From an uncultured Caldimonas sp. (lineage in GTDB: Bacteria; Pseudomonadota; Gammaproteobacteria; Burkholderiales; Burkholderiaceae): 64,000 nt of DNA. The DNA is taken from assembly GCF_946480305.1 (NCBI RefSeq), contig NZ_CAMLJQ010000002.1:62001-126000 (forward strand). Direction: 5' to 3'. A program made the position numbers and the translations under genes. Shown here one piece after another: positions 15,041 to 24,866 of the stretch. Each line of letters begins with the position of its first letter. The stretch's first letter is position 1. The notes beneath the pieces were generated by a model. It searched no databases. It had not been told where the DNA came from and saw only the letters and a list, made by a program, of their open reading frames with translations.

Positions 15041-15941
15041 CAACGCCGATCACGCCTACGAGAGCGACTTCCACCCGCACTACCGCTACCTGCGCGCGCT
15101 GGCCTACCGCATGCTGGGCTCGCGCGCCGAGGCGGAGGACGCAGTGCAGGACGCGTGGCTGCGCTGGCAGGCCGCCGACCGCAGCAACGTCGAGAACGTG
15201 CGGGCCTTCCTGTCGCGCACCGTCACGCATCTGTGCCTCGACCGGCTGCAGTCGGCCCGGGCGCGGCGGGAACAGTACGTCGGCGTGTGGCTGCCGGAGC
15301 CTTTGGTCGACGAGGCGATGGACTACCACCCGGGGCCTGATGTGGCGACCGAACATGCGCAGGACGTGTCCATCGCCTTCATGCTGGCGCTCGAACGCTT
15401 GAGCCCGCTGGAGCGCGCCGCCTTTCTGCTGCACGACGTGTTCGACCTCGACTTCGACGAGATCGCCACCCGGCTGCAGCGCACGCCGGCCGCCGTGCGG
15501 CAGCTCGCCAGCCGGGCGCGCCAGCGGGTGAAGGCCGACTACGCACGTCGCGAGGTGGCCGCCGAGGAAGGGACGAAGCTGCTGCAGGCGTTCGGGCTGG
15601 CCGTGGCGCGCGGCGATGTGGAAGGACTGGCCAGCATGCTGGTCGAAGACGCAGAGTTCCTGTCGGACGGCGGCGGCGTCGTGAACGCAGTGCCGCAACC
15701 GTTGCGCGGCGCCGAGCGCATCGCCAAAGCCATGGTCGGCTTCGGCAAGCTGGCCGACTGGAGCCGCATGCGCGTGAAGCTCGTCACCGTCAACGGCATG
15801 CAGGGCTGGCTGCAGTACGACGTCGACGGCACGCCGATCCAGACGCTCGCGCTGCGGCTTGCCGACGACGGACGCGTCGCGGGCATCTACGTGGTGCGCA
15901 ACCCCCACAAGCTGCAGCACCTGCGGCAGCCGCCGGAGTAG
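15033..15941 (+). CDS. ECF41-family RNA polymerase sigma factor with SnoaL-like C-terminal domain
   Basis: A 302-aa extracytoplasmic-function sigma factor. Region 2 reads RYLRALAYRMLGSRAEAEDA and region 4 reads FDEIATRLQRTPAAVRQLAS. Three ECF41 hallmarks are visible: WLPEPLV in the linker, DGGG near residue 212 in the extension, and NPHKL near the C-terminus. The fused SnoaL-like domain (about 195-300) replaces a separate anti-sigma factor and modulates activity. Translationally coupled to the CMD protein by an 8-bp overlap. A matching promoter at 14030-14056 suggests the operon is its own target. The signal sensed is unknown. Confidence 0.93.
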   Translation: MPDNADHAYESDFHPHYRYLRALAYRMLGSRAEAEDAVQDAWLRWQAADRSNVENVRAFLSRTVTHLCLDRLQSARARREQYVGVWLPEPLVDEAMDYHPGPDVATEHAQDVSIAFMLALERLSPLERAAFLLHDVFDLDFDEIATRLQRTPAAVRQLASRARQRVKADYARREVAAEEGTKLLQAFGLAVARGDVEGLASMLVEDAEFLSDGGGVVNAVPQPLRGAERIAKAMVGFGKLADWSRMRVKLVTVNGMQGWLQYDVDGTPIQTLALRLADDGRVAGIYVVRNPHKLQHLRQPPE

Positions 15942-16025
15942 GCCTGTGGGCCGGGCGAGCGAGCGCGTGGGCGACAATCTCGGCCTCCGCTACTTTGGGA
16001 ACGGGTCCGTCCGGCCCTCCATGCC

Positions 16026-17063
16026 ATGTCACGCAGCTACACCCTGAGCGACTTCGATTTCGCTCTGCCTCCCGAACTCATTGCACAACACCCCGCCGCC
16101 GAACGCAGTGCGTCGCGCCTGCTCGACGGCACCAGTGCCCAACCGGTCGACCGCGTGTTCCGCGAACTGCCCATGCTGCTGTCGCCCGGCGACCTGCTGG
16201 TGTTCAACGACACGCGCGTGATCAAGGCGCGGCTGCACGGCGCCAAGGCCACCGGCGGCAGCGTCGAGGCGCTGGTCGAGCGCGTGTTGCCCAACCATGA
16301 AGTGCTGGCGCACCTGCGCGCCAGCAAGTCGCCCAAGCCGGGCAGCGGCGTGCGCTTTGCCGATGCCTTCGATGCCGAGGTAATCGGCCGCGGCGGGCCC
16401 GATGGCGGGCTGTTCCACCTGCGCTTTCCCGACGACCCGCTCGCCCTGCTCGAACGGCACGGCCACGTGCCCTTGCCGCCCTACATCGAGCACGAGGACT
16501 CGGCCGACGACGAGCGCCGCTACCAGACGGTGTTCGCCGACAAGCCGGGCGCGGTGGCGGCCCCCACGGCCGCGCTGCACTTCGACGACGCGCTGCTCGC
16601 CGCGCTGCGAGAACGCAGCGTGAGCACCGCGAACGTGACGCTGCACGTGGGCGCGGGCACGTTCCAACCGGTGCGCACCGAGAACCTCGCCGAGCACAAG
16701 ATGCACAGCGAGTGGTTCGACGTGCCGCAAACGACGGTCGATGCGATCGGGCGCACACGGCAGGCGGGCGGCAAGGTGGTGTCGGTGGGCACGACGACGC
16801 TGCGAGCGCTCGAATCGGCGGCGCGGTCCGGCGGGCTGCAAGCCGGCAGTGCCGAGACCGACATTTTCATCACGCCGGGTTTTCGCTTCCAGGTGGTCGA
16901 CCGGCTCGTCACCAACTTCCACCTGCCGAAGAGCACGCTGATGATGCTGGTCAGTGCGTTTGCCGGGTACGAGCGGGTGATGGGGTTGTACCGCCATGCA
17001 ATCGGGCAGCGGTACCGGTTCTTCAGCTATGGGGATGCGATGTTGCTGGAGCGCCAGAGCTGA
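16026..17063 (+). CDS. queA: S-adenosylmethionine:tRNA ribosyltransferase-isomerase
   Basis: A 345-aa enzyme that transfers and isomerises the ribosyl group of SAM onto 7-aminomethyl-7-deazaguanine in tRNA, forming epoxyqueuosine. Family landmarks are [15 protein letters not shown] at the N-terminus, [32 protein letters not shown] and the C-terminal [20 protein letters not shown]. Length is normal. queA and tgt are usually adjacent; here almost 4.9 kb with a lipoprotein and a two-component system separate them. A good hairpin terminator follows at 17083. Confidence 0.97.
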   Translation: MSRSYTLSDFDFALPPELIAQHPAAERSASRLLDGTSAQPVDRVFRELPMLLSPGDLLVFNDTRVIKARLHGAKATGGSVEALVERVLPNHEVLAHLRASKSPKPGSGVRFADAFDAEVIGRGGPDGGLFHLRFPDDPLALLERHGHVPLPPYIEHEDSADDERRYQTVFADKPGAVAAPTAALHFDDALLAALRERSVSTANVTLHVGAGTFQPVRTENLAEHKMHSEWFDVPQTTVDAIGRTRQAGGKVVSVGTTTLRALESAARSGGLQAGSAETDIFITPGFRFQVVDRLVTNFHLPKSTLMMLVSAFAGYERVMGLYRHAIGQRYRFFSYGDAMLLERQS

Positions 17064-17082
17064 ACGGCGCGGCGCAGGAATG

Positions 17083-17111
17083 AAAAAGGCCGGCTTGCGC
17101 CGGCCCTTCTT
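17083..17111. terminator. bidirectional intrinsic terminator after queA
   Basis: GGCCGGC (17088-17094), loop TTGC, GCCGGCC (17099-17105), preceded by five A residues and followed by CTTCTT. The A/T flanks on both sides suit termination of queA on the plus strand and of the convergent lipoprotein gene (stop at 17135) on the minus strand. Confidence 0.75.
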
Positions 17112-17134
17112 GCTGGGGAAAACGGTCAGCCGGC

Positions 17135-18424
17135 TCACGGCCTGACGCGGACCATCGTCACCGATCCGTCAGCATCGCCAGCTTGGGTAAAAACGTCGGC
17201 GGTCATGGTCTGGCCATCTTCGGAGAACTGGATGTTGCGCAGTTCCGACTTGCCCGTTCCCCCCAGAGTGCCGTCGTTCAGACCGCCACAACCGTTCGTA
17301 TCGATCAAAACGGTGGCGATCGTGACTCGGTTGTTTGCATAGGAGTATTCGCCCCCTTCAACGCCCGGTCCGCCACACGAGTCCACCTCAGGGTCTTCCG
17401 GTACGTCGCCGATAGGGTCGATCATCAGGTAGCGGTTTTGATCGTTGAATGCGAACGTGAAAGTGGCAAGCGGCGGCGTTTCGCCCTCTTCCAATTGCAC
17501 GGCCCAAACGCCGTGCAAGAGGTTCGATCCAGTGGACGAACGGGTCAGGCTGGCAGAACCTTCCGGATCACCCACTTCAGTAATGTGAAGCTGGGTCCCG
17601 TCAAACACGACCTTGAAAGCGTCGCCTTGCGGATGAGACATCCCCCAGTCTCCGTTGCTGTCGACAGTGACGGTCGCCGTAGCGGTCCGGGTGGTCGGGT
17701 CCCACGCGATGTGTCCGGCCTCGGCGCCCGGGCCGCCCTCCTGTTCACCCTCACCGGTTTCGCCCATCAGGTAGTTGCCCTGGTTGTCGATGCGAAAGAG
17801 GATGGTGCCCTCGTCGTTGCGATACACCCACACACCCGCCACCTGCGCCCAGAACTGCGCAACGGCATGCGCCTTCGCAGCGTCCAGGTCAACCACCTCG
17901 CCGCCCGCGGCCGTCACCGCCGCAGTGAACGTGGGCGCCGCCGAGAAGGTGGCCGTGTCCTGCGTCAGGCTGAGGCCCGCGAGGCTGGTGCTGGCCGGCA
18001 GGCTGATCTGGATCACGCCTTCCGCGTCATCGCTGTCCAGCGACTGCAGCAGCACCAGCAGGTTGGCTGCCACGACCGGGTCGTCGGAGGCGATGTCGGC
18101 AGGGGCCACGCTCGCCGCGCCTTCCGCGCTGCCGAGCGTCAGACCGCCCAGGCTGAACGTCACGGTGTCGCCCGGCTCGTAGCGGAAGCCGCCATCGGTG
18201 CCGTTGTCGCCGGTCACGCCGGTCACGCCGGAGGGGCTGGCAACGTAGGTCAGGCCGTTCACCGGTGCATCGGTGAACACGCCCGCGGCGCTGCCCGTCG
18301 CCGGCGTGTCGGTGCCGCCGTCATCGTCATCGGAACCGGGGCTGCCGCCGCAACCGGCGAGGAATGCCGCCATCGACACGGCCCCGATCAGGGAGCGCCA
18401 TGAAAAGGCACGGAAGACACGCAT
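17135..18424 (-). CDS. lipoprotein of unknown function
   Basis: A 429-aa exported lipoprotein. ATG 18424 is preceded by an AAGGAG ribosome-binding site. The signal peptide ends in the lipobox LAGC (residues about 22-25), followed by an acidic/glycine linker (GSDDDDGGTD). Two related halves of beta-rich sequence follow, each with a phrase like GVWVYRNDEGTILFRIDNQG or GVWAVQLEEGETPP and a GxYLM/RYLM segment, suggesting an internal duplication. I do not recognise a named family. The C-terminal half looks less GC-rich by eye. The gene is divergent from the hybrid kinase at 18594 with 169 bp between, and could be its target. Confidence 0.7.
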   Translation of the reverse strand: MRVFRAFSWRSLIGAVSMAAFLAGCGGSPGSDDDDGGTDTPATGSAAGVFTDAPVNGLTYVASPSGVTGVTGDNGTDGGFRYEPGDTVTFSLGGLTLGSAEGAASVAPADIASDDPVVAANLLVLLQSLDSDDAEGVIQISLPASTSLAGLSLTQDTATFSAAPTFTAAVTAAGGEVVDLDAAKAHAVAQFWAQVAGVWVYRNDEGTILFRIDNQGNYLMGETGEGEQEGGPGAEAGHIAWDPTTRTATATVTVDSNGDWGMSHPQGDAFKVVFDGTQLHITEVGDPEGSASLTRSSTGSNLLHGVWAVQLEEGETPPLATFTFAFNDQNRYLMIDPIGDVPEDPEVDSCGGPGVEGGEYSYANNRVTIATVLIDTNGCGGLNDGTLGGTGKSELRNIQFSEDGQTMTADVFTQAGDADGSVTMVRVRP

Positions 18425-18593
18425 GGGGTGGTTCTCCTTGTGAAGCAGAGCAGAGGGCCGGCATCTGTGCGCCGGCACGTCGAGTGGCGTCAGTCTCGTG
18501 CGCACCCCGCGCAGCGGGTATCGGCCATTCGGATGAGGTCGCGTGACTTCTTCACGCGGTGGTCGCTCGGCTTTGCCGCTACGCTGGCAGCCG

Positions 18594-21026
18594 ATGCCGA
18601 TGTGCGCCCCCTTTTCCCATCGCCTGGCGGTCTGGCTGGCCTGCCTTGTGCGAATCTCGATCCTCGCGCTGGCGCCGATGCCGGCGTGGGCCACCGATGC
18701 GCAGGCGGTTCAGACGCTGCAGCGCGCGCACTTTGAGTCGGCCGGCGCGCCGCTGCTGCCCGTCGCCTTGCCCGACACGTGGGCACACCGGGGGGTGCCG
18801 GTCCACACGCCCGGCCGCTACCACCTGCGGTTCGAGTTGGCCGCCGTACCCGACGAGTCGCTCGCGCTGGCCTTCACCCGCCTGAGCAGTTGGCACCACG
18901 TGTACGTGAACGGCACGCTGGTGTCGGGGCACGGCCAGAGCGCGGGCGGCAGCAACCCGGGCATTCCGGTGCCGGTGCTGGTGAACGTGCCGCCTTCGAC
19001 CTTGCGTGCCGGTGTGAACCACGTGAGGGTCGACGTGCGCTACAGCATGCGTGCCGGGCTGTCGGAGGTGAGGGTCGGGCCGATGTCGACCATCAAGCAA
19101 ACCCATCTGCGCCATCTGCAGCTCAACGTGGCGCTGCCGCAGGCGCTCAACATGGCGACCGGCGGGCTGGCGCTGTTCATGATCCTGATCTGGTGGCTGC
19201 GGCGCAGCGAGTTGGCGCTCGGCAGCTTCGGCGCCCTGGTGCTGCTGGGCTCGATCCGCAACTACAGCTACTTCCTCGATACGGCACTCGGCTCGGCGGT
19301 CATCGCCGACTGGATCTTCTACAGCGTGAACGTCGTCATTGCCGTGCTGCTCGGCACGTTCGCGCAGGCGTTCGCCGGGGTGCGCTGGCCACGCTACTCG
19401 CGGCTGCTTTTGGCGGGGCTGGTGCTGCTGCCTGCCGTCGGGCTGGGCGTGGCGCTGCAGGGCAAGCTGCAGGTGATGCGCGGCTACACCTATCCTTTCC
19501 TGCTCGCGGCCTGCCTGCCGGCGCTCTGGCTGTGCGTCGAGCGGGCCCGCGCGCGCGGGGGCTGGACGGCCATCGGCCAGGCGGTGGGTATCGGCGCCAT
19601 GCTCGGTGCCGTCGCGCACGACTACGCGATGCAGACGGCCAACTGGCTGCCGATCACGCACACCTTCTGGATGCCCTTCGTGATGCCACTCGCGCTCGGC
19701 ATGTTCTCGCTGGCGCTGATGCACCGCATGGTCAAGGCGATGGGCGAGGTGGAGGCGCTGAACACCGAACTCGAAGCGCGCGTGCGTGCGCGCACCGCGG
19801 AGCTGGAGCAGGCCAACGCAGCGAAGACGCGGTTCCTCGCGTCGGCCAGCCATGACCTGCGGCAGCCGCTGGTGGCGATCGGCCTGCTGGTCGGGCTGGC
19901 TCGCGACCAGAGCGAATCGCCAAAGACGCGGCAGGTGATGGACCGCGTCGACGAAGCCGTCGGCGCGATGGAAGGCCTGCTCACCGGCTTGCTCGACCTG
20001 TCGCAGCTCGAATCGGGCGTGGTGCGGCCGGATCCGGTGGCGGTTCGGTTGTCGGACGTTTTCAGCGCGATCGAAGCGCATGAACAGCCCGGCGCCGCAC
20101 TGAAGGGCCTGCGGCTGCGATTGCGGCCGACCACCGTGGTGGTGCGCTCCGACCCGGTCATGCTGGAGCGCATCGTGCGCAACCTCGTCGCCAACGCCGT
20201 GCGCTACACCGCGCAAGGGGGCGTGCTGGTGGCAGCCCGGCGCCGCGGCGGCATGGTCCGGCTGGAGGTGCGCGACACCGGCATCGGCATCGCGCCCGAG
20301 CACCAGCACACGATCTTTCAGGAGTTCGTGCAGCTCGACAACCCGGGCCGCGACCGCTCCCGCGGCATGGGGCTGGGTCTGGCGATCGTGCAGCGATCAG
20401 CGGCCCTGCTGGGGCATCGCATCGGCGTGGCCTCGACACCCGGCAAGGGCTCGTGCTTCTGGCTCGAGCTGCCCCAAGCCCACGCGCCTGCCGCGCTGCC
20501 GCAGGCCGCACGCGTTGCACCCGGCGGACTCAAAGGACGGCACATCTTGATCGTGGAAGACGACCTCGTCGTGCGAGAAGCGATGGTCGAGCGACTGCAG
20601 GCGTGGGGAGCACGGGTCGAGGCCTGCGCGAGCCTGGACGAGTTGCAGCGCTGGCTGGACCGCCACGCGAACGAAGGCTGGCCCGCGCCGGACGCGATGG
20701 TGTCGGACTATCGGCTGCCGCAGGGCACCGGGCTCGACGCGATCGACGCGGTGCACGCGCGTTTCGGCGCCGTGCCGGCGCTGCTGGTCACCGGCGACAC
20801 CGCGCCGCAGGAGCTGATGCGGCTGGATGCCTCCGGCGTGCCGGTGCTGCACAAGCCGTTCCGGCCCGAGGCCTTGCTCGCCGCGCTGCAGTCCGCGTCA
20901 ATGCGTGACCGGCTCGACGGGCAGCCGCAAGCCCAGCCGGGCGGCAGCGACCACGGCCTGCGTGCGGGTGTTGGCGTCGAGCTTGCGGAAGATGGCCGCG
21001 AGATGGGTCTTGACGGTCGACTCTGA
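18594..21026 (+). CDS. hybrid sensor histidine kinase with 7TMR-DISM-like sensor
   Basis: About 810 aa. A signal peptide (WLACLVRISILALAPMPAWA) leads into a periplasmic beta-rich domain (about 35-175), then some seven hydrophobic helices (190-390), a coiled coil (ELEARVRARTAELEQANA), the phospho-acceptor helix (FLASASHDLRQPL), the ATPase domain (NLVANAVRYT, DTGIGIAPE, GMGLGLAIV) and a receiver domain (VEDDLVVREA, phospho-acceptor Asp in SDYRLP, Lys in LHKPFRPE). ATG 18594 or 18600 is preferred over a GTG at 18543 because it places the signal peptide at the N-terminus. The last 43 codons extend 129 bp into the convergent response-regulator gene and have no domain similarity, so the end looks like a read-through extension. 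Confidence 0.9.
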   Translation: MPMCAPFSHRLAVWLACLVRISILALAPMPAWATDAQAVQTLQRAHFESAGAPLLPVALPDTWAHRGVPVHTPGRYHLRFELAAVPDESLALAFTRLSSWHHVYVNGTLVSGHGQSAGGSNPGIPVPVLVNVPPSTLRAGVNHVRVDVRYSMRAGLSEVRVGPMSTIKQTHLRHLQLNVALPQALNMATGGLALFMILIWWLRRSELALGSFGALVLLGSIRNYSYFLDTALGSAVIADWIFYSVNVVIAVLLGTFAQAFAGVRWPRYSRLLLAGLVLLPAVGLGVALQGKLQVMRGYTYPFLLAACLPALWLCVERARARGGWTAIGQAVGIGAMLGAVAHDYAMQTANWLPITHTFWMPFVMPLALGMFSLALMHRMVKAMGEVEALNTELEARVRARTAELEQANAAKTRFLASASHDLRQPLVAIGLLVGLARDQSESPKTRQVMDRVDEAVGAMEGLLTGLLDLSQLESGVVRPDPVAVRLSDVFSAIEAHEQPGAALKGLRLRLRPTTVVVRSDPVMLERIVRNLVANAVRYTAQGGVLVAARRRGGMVRLEVRDTGIGIAPEHQHTIFQEFVQLDNPGRDRSRGMGLGLAIVQRSAALLGHRIGVASTPGKGSCFWLELPQAHAPAALPQAARVAPGGLKGRHILIVEDDLVVREAMVERLQAWGARVEACASLDELQRWLDRHANEGWPAPDAMVSDYRLPQGTGLDAIDAVHARFGAVPALLVTGDTAPQELMRLDASGVPVLHKPFRPEALLAALQSASMRDRLDGQPQAQPGGSDHGLRAGVGVELAEDGREMGLDGRL

Positions 21027-21554
21027 CAGGCCGAGATCGCGACAGATCAGCTTGTTCGACTTGCCTTCGATCAGCAGCCGCAGCACGTCGACCTGGCGCG
21101 GCGAGAGGCCGAGTGCAGTGGCATCGGGCGTCGCCTGCGGCGCGGACGGCTGGGTCTGCGTGGCAAGCACGCTCGCCGGCAGGTAGACCCCGCCGGCCAT
21201 CATCTGGCGCAATGCGCCGATCAGTTCCCCCTGCCGCGTGGTCTTGGGCACGAAACCCGCCGCACCGAGGTCGATCGCGTCGAGGATGGTCGCCGGCCGT
21301 GCATCGGCCGACATCACGACGTAGGTGGGTTCGGGGAAGGCCGCGCGCAACTGCCTCAACGCATCGGTGCCCTGGCTGTCGGGCAGCCCCAGGTCCAGCA
21401 GCACCCAGGCCACATCCGGTTCCGCTTCGAGCTGCGCCACGGCGGCCTCGAGGCTGTGCGCCTGCAACACCTGTGCGGCGGGGTACTCCTGCGTGAACAG
21501 CAGAGTCAGACCATCGAGAAACAGCGGATGGTCATCGACGAGCAGGATCTTCAT
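20898..21554 (-). CDS. NarL/FixJ-type response regulator
   Basis: A 218-aa two-component regulator. The receiver domain begins MKILLVDDHPLFLDGL, with the phospho-acceptor Asp in LLDLGLPDSQG and the conserved Lys in GFVPKTT. The LuxR-type HTH is at about 150-210 (GLSPRQVDVLRLLIEGKSNK, then DLGLSESTVKTHLAAIFRKL). ATG 21554 starts exactly at the receiver; the longer frame upstream is not conserved. It is convergent with the hybrid kinase and overlaps it tail to tail by 129 bp. It is the obvious phosphorelay partner: kinases of the SHDLRQPL type are commonly paired with LuxR-type regulators. Confidence 0.93.
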   Translation of the reverse strand: MKILLVDDHPLFLDGLTLLFTQEYPAAQVLQAHSLEAAVAQLEAEPDVAWVLLDLGLPDSQGTDALRQLRAAFPEPTYVVMSADARPATILDAIDLGAAGFVPKTTRQGELIGALRQMMAGGVYLPASVLATQTQPSAPQATPDATALGLSPRQVDVLRLLIEGKSNKLICRDLGLSESTVKTHLAAIFRKLDANTRTQAVVAAARLGLRLPVEPVTH

Positions 21555-21678
21555 CGATGCGGGACAGTGGGGCGAACGAACGGTGGAGAGATTGTCACAG
21601 CGTGAGCAGAAACCGTGGTGCGCGTATCGCGCGTCGGACCGGTTACCCACGAGCTGCGCGAAATTCGCCGCGATCTTT

Positions 21679-21864
21679 TCAGCACGGTTCGCCTGCACCG
21701 CCTGGCTCGCCCTCCTGAGCGCCGAGGGTCAGCAACTGAATGCTGCCATCCAACTCGCGCACAAACACCATGTCTCCCGGGCTGAGACGCAAGCGCTCTA
21801 CCACCTCATTTGGAAGAATCACCCCGACACCATCGTCGATCTGCACCAATTCAAGCGTAGTCAT
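21679..21864 (-). CDS. AbrB/MazE-type DNA-binding protein without a visible toxin partner
   Basis: A 61-aa protein with the swapped-hairpin SpoVT/AbrB fold pattern: MTTLELVQIDDGVGVILPNE, VVERLRLSPGDMVFVRELDG. Proteins of this size are usually antitoxins (MazE, VapB) or small transition-state regulators. No toxin reading frame lies downstream; the 124 bp to the response-regulator start contain none. The ATG at 21864 starts the domain; an earlier in-frame ATG adds six residues. It is divergent from tgt with only 57 bp between. Orphan antitoxin or small regulator are both possible. Confidence 0.7.
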   Translation of the reverse strand: MTTLELVQIDDGVGVILPNEVVERLRLSPGDMVFVRELDGSIQLLTLGAQEGEPGGAGEPC

Positions 21865-21873
21865 GGGCGCTAG

Positions 21874-23100
<1,227 letters not shown>

Positions 23101-23113
23101 GCCCCGCAGCGAC

Positions 23114-23956
23114 TCACACCGCGTGCTGCTCCAGCACGTAGCTCGCGCCGTCGTACTGCGCCAAGGCTTGCGTCAGCCACGGCATCACGCCCTGCAGCGT
23201 GTCGTGCAGCACCCACGGCGGGTTGATCACGACCATGCCGCTGCCGACCAGGCCAAAGCCATCGACACCGGGCTTTTGCACCGTCATGCGCACGTGCAGC
23301 CACCCCTTGGGCGCGGCGGCCTTCAGGCGCTGCGGCAATTGCTGCGACTCCAGTCGTGGCAACTGCGGGTACCACACCATCACCACGCCCTCCGCGAAGC
23401 GTTTCATCGCATCGCGCACGGTGTTGACGACCAGGCCGTAGTCGGCCTTCATCTCGTACGGCGGGTCGATCAGCACGGCACCGCGGCGTGACGGCGGCGG
23501 CAGCTGCGACTTCAGCCCGCTGAAGCCGTCGCCGTGGTGCACTTCGGTGTGCGACTGCTGGCCGAAGTGCTGCGCGAGCAGCTTGAGGTCGGTCGGGTGC
23601 AGCTCCCACAGCCGCAGGCGATCCTGCGGGCGCAGCAGTTGCAGCGCCAGCGCCGGCGAGCCGGGGTAGTGCTTCAACGTGCCGCCCGGGTTGTGCGCCC
23701 GCACGAGATCCACGTAGTCGGCCACCGCCGGGGGCAGGTCGTCGCGCCCCCAGAGCCGCGAGATGCCGTTCTCGAACTCCGCGTTCTGCTGCGCATGCCG
23801 GCTCTGCAATTTGTAGGCGCCGGCGCCCGCGTGCGTGTCGATCAGCCAGTAGGGCTTGTCCTTCTCGCCCAGGTAGCGCAGCACCTGCACCAGCACCAGG
23901 TGTTTGAGGACGTCGGCATGGTTGCCCGCGTGAAAGGCATGTCGGTAAGCGAGCAT
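23114..23956 (-). CDS. rlmJ: 23S rRNA (adenine2030-N6)-methyltransferase
   Basis: A 280-aa SAM-dependent methyltransferase modifying A2030 of 23S rRNA. The start MLAYRHAFHAGNHADVLKH is the hallmark N-terminus of RlmJ, so ATG 23956 is chosen over one nine codons upstream. The SAM site reads YWLIDTHAGAGAYKL and the catalytic (D/N)PPY motif reads IDPPYEMKADYG. The C-terminus contains GSGMVVINPPWVL. A single-gene unit, convergent with tgt. Confidence 0.95.
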   Translation of the reverse strand: MLAYRHAFHAGNHADVLKHLVLVQVLRYLGEKDKPYWLIDTHAGAGAYKLQSRHAQQNAEFENGISRLWGRDDLPPAVADYVDLVRAHNPGGTLKHYPGSPALALQLLRPQDRLRLWELHPTDLKLLAQHFGQQSHTEVHHGDGFSGLKSQLPPPSRRGAVLIDPPYEMKADYGLVVNTVRDAMKRFAEGVVMVWYPQLPRLESQQLPQRLKAAAPKGWLHVRMTVQKPGVDGFGLVGSGMVVINPPWVLHDTLQGVMPWLTQALAQYDGASYVLEQHAV

Positions 23957-24055
23957 CGTGGGAGACCTGTTCGAAGAAGGCACCCACTGTAGCGCGTCAC
24001 GAGGAGCTACCGGGCCATCTGAAGGGCCGGGCGCGAACTGGCAGGTGTGGCGCCT

Positions 24056-24730
24056 TTACCAGAACTGCCACTGTCCGGTGTGCACCACCCACACGCCGAG
24101 CACGCCGTTCGTGACCGTGTGCGAGATCACCGGCACCCACAGCTTGCCGGTGTGGCGGTACAGCAGTGCATAGGCGAGGCCCGCGATGATCGCGGCGAGC
24201 CACAGGGTATGGGCCAGCGTGAACACGGCCGTCGACAGCGCGATCGCCTTGACACCCACCCGGCGCGGATCGACCGATTCGAAGCCCGGTTGCTCGATCC
24301 AGCGCATCAGGAACGAGCGCCAGAACAGCTCCTCCATCACCGGCACCAGCAGCGCGGCTCCGATCCAGCGCACGGCGATCAGCGGCCAGTCGAGCGCGCC
24401 GGCGTCGTCGACGGGACGGAAGGTGGCAGTCGCTTCGCCAAGCACCATCCAGGGTGCGTCGAGCACGATCCACAGCCCGAACACGACGAGCCCGACGACG
24501 ATGGCGAGCGCCCACTCGGCAAGGGTCGGCGCGGTGCCGCGCGCCAGCTCGCTGTAGTCGCGCCGGAAGTACAGCAGCGTCGCGCCGACCACCAGCACGG
24601 TGAGCCCATAGACCCAGCGCGGGTCGATGCCGGCATCTTCGGGAATGGCGCCGCGCACCGCCAGCAAGGCCATGAACAGCGCGAACGGAACGATCCGCGC
24701 CATTGCGGCGCGGGACAACTGGAACGGCAT
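24056..24730 (-). CDS. CPBP-family intramembrane protease, PEP-CTERM-associated type
   Basis: A 224-aa membrane protein with about six to seven helices. The CPBP (Abi/CAAX-protease-like) active-site motifs are present: EELFWRSFLMRW (paired Glu and Arg), FTLAHTLWLA and a late His in VISHTVTNG. The overall pattern, with the N-terminus RIVPFALFMALLAVRG, fits the CAAX-protease-related group that travels with exosortase/PEP-CTERM systems. That link is from memory and from the presence of two PEP-CTERM proteins in this window. Substrate unknown. Confidence 0.75.
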   Translation of the reverse strand: MPFQLSRAAMARIVPFALFMALLAVRGAIPEDAGIDPRWVYGLTVLVVGATLLYFRRDYSELARGTAPTLAEWALAIVVGLVVFGLWIVLDAPWMVLGEATATFRPVDDAGALDWPLIAVRWIGAALLVPVMEELFWRSFLMRWIEQPGFESVDPRRVGVKAIALSTAVFTLAHTLWLAAIIAGLAYALLYRHTGKLWVPVISHTVTNGVLGVWVVHTGQWQFW

Positions 24731-24813
24731 GGGTGCCCCCTGAGCACGATGTGTTTATGCCGGGAGGATGCCGCAGACGAGCTGGTCTGCGCTTGTCAAT
24801 TCGTTTCAGGCAC

Positions 24814-24830
24814 GCCCCCGCTTTGGGGGG
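24814..24830 (-). terminator. short GC hairpin after the lipid operon
   Basis: GCCCCC and GGGGGG flank the loop GCTTT, 37 bp past the stop of the last gene of the minus-strand lipid operon (24867). There is no T tract on the minus strand, so this is a weak terminator candidate or a stabilising 3' hairpin. Confidence 0.35.
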
Positions 24831-24866
24831 GACGCGTCTTCAGCGATCCCTCACTTCCGCCGCGCG

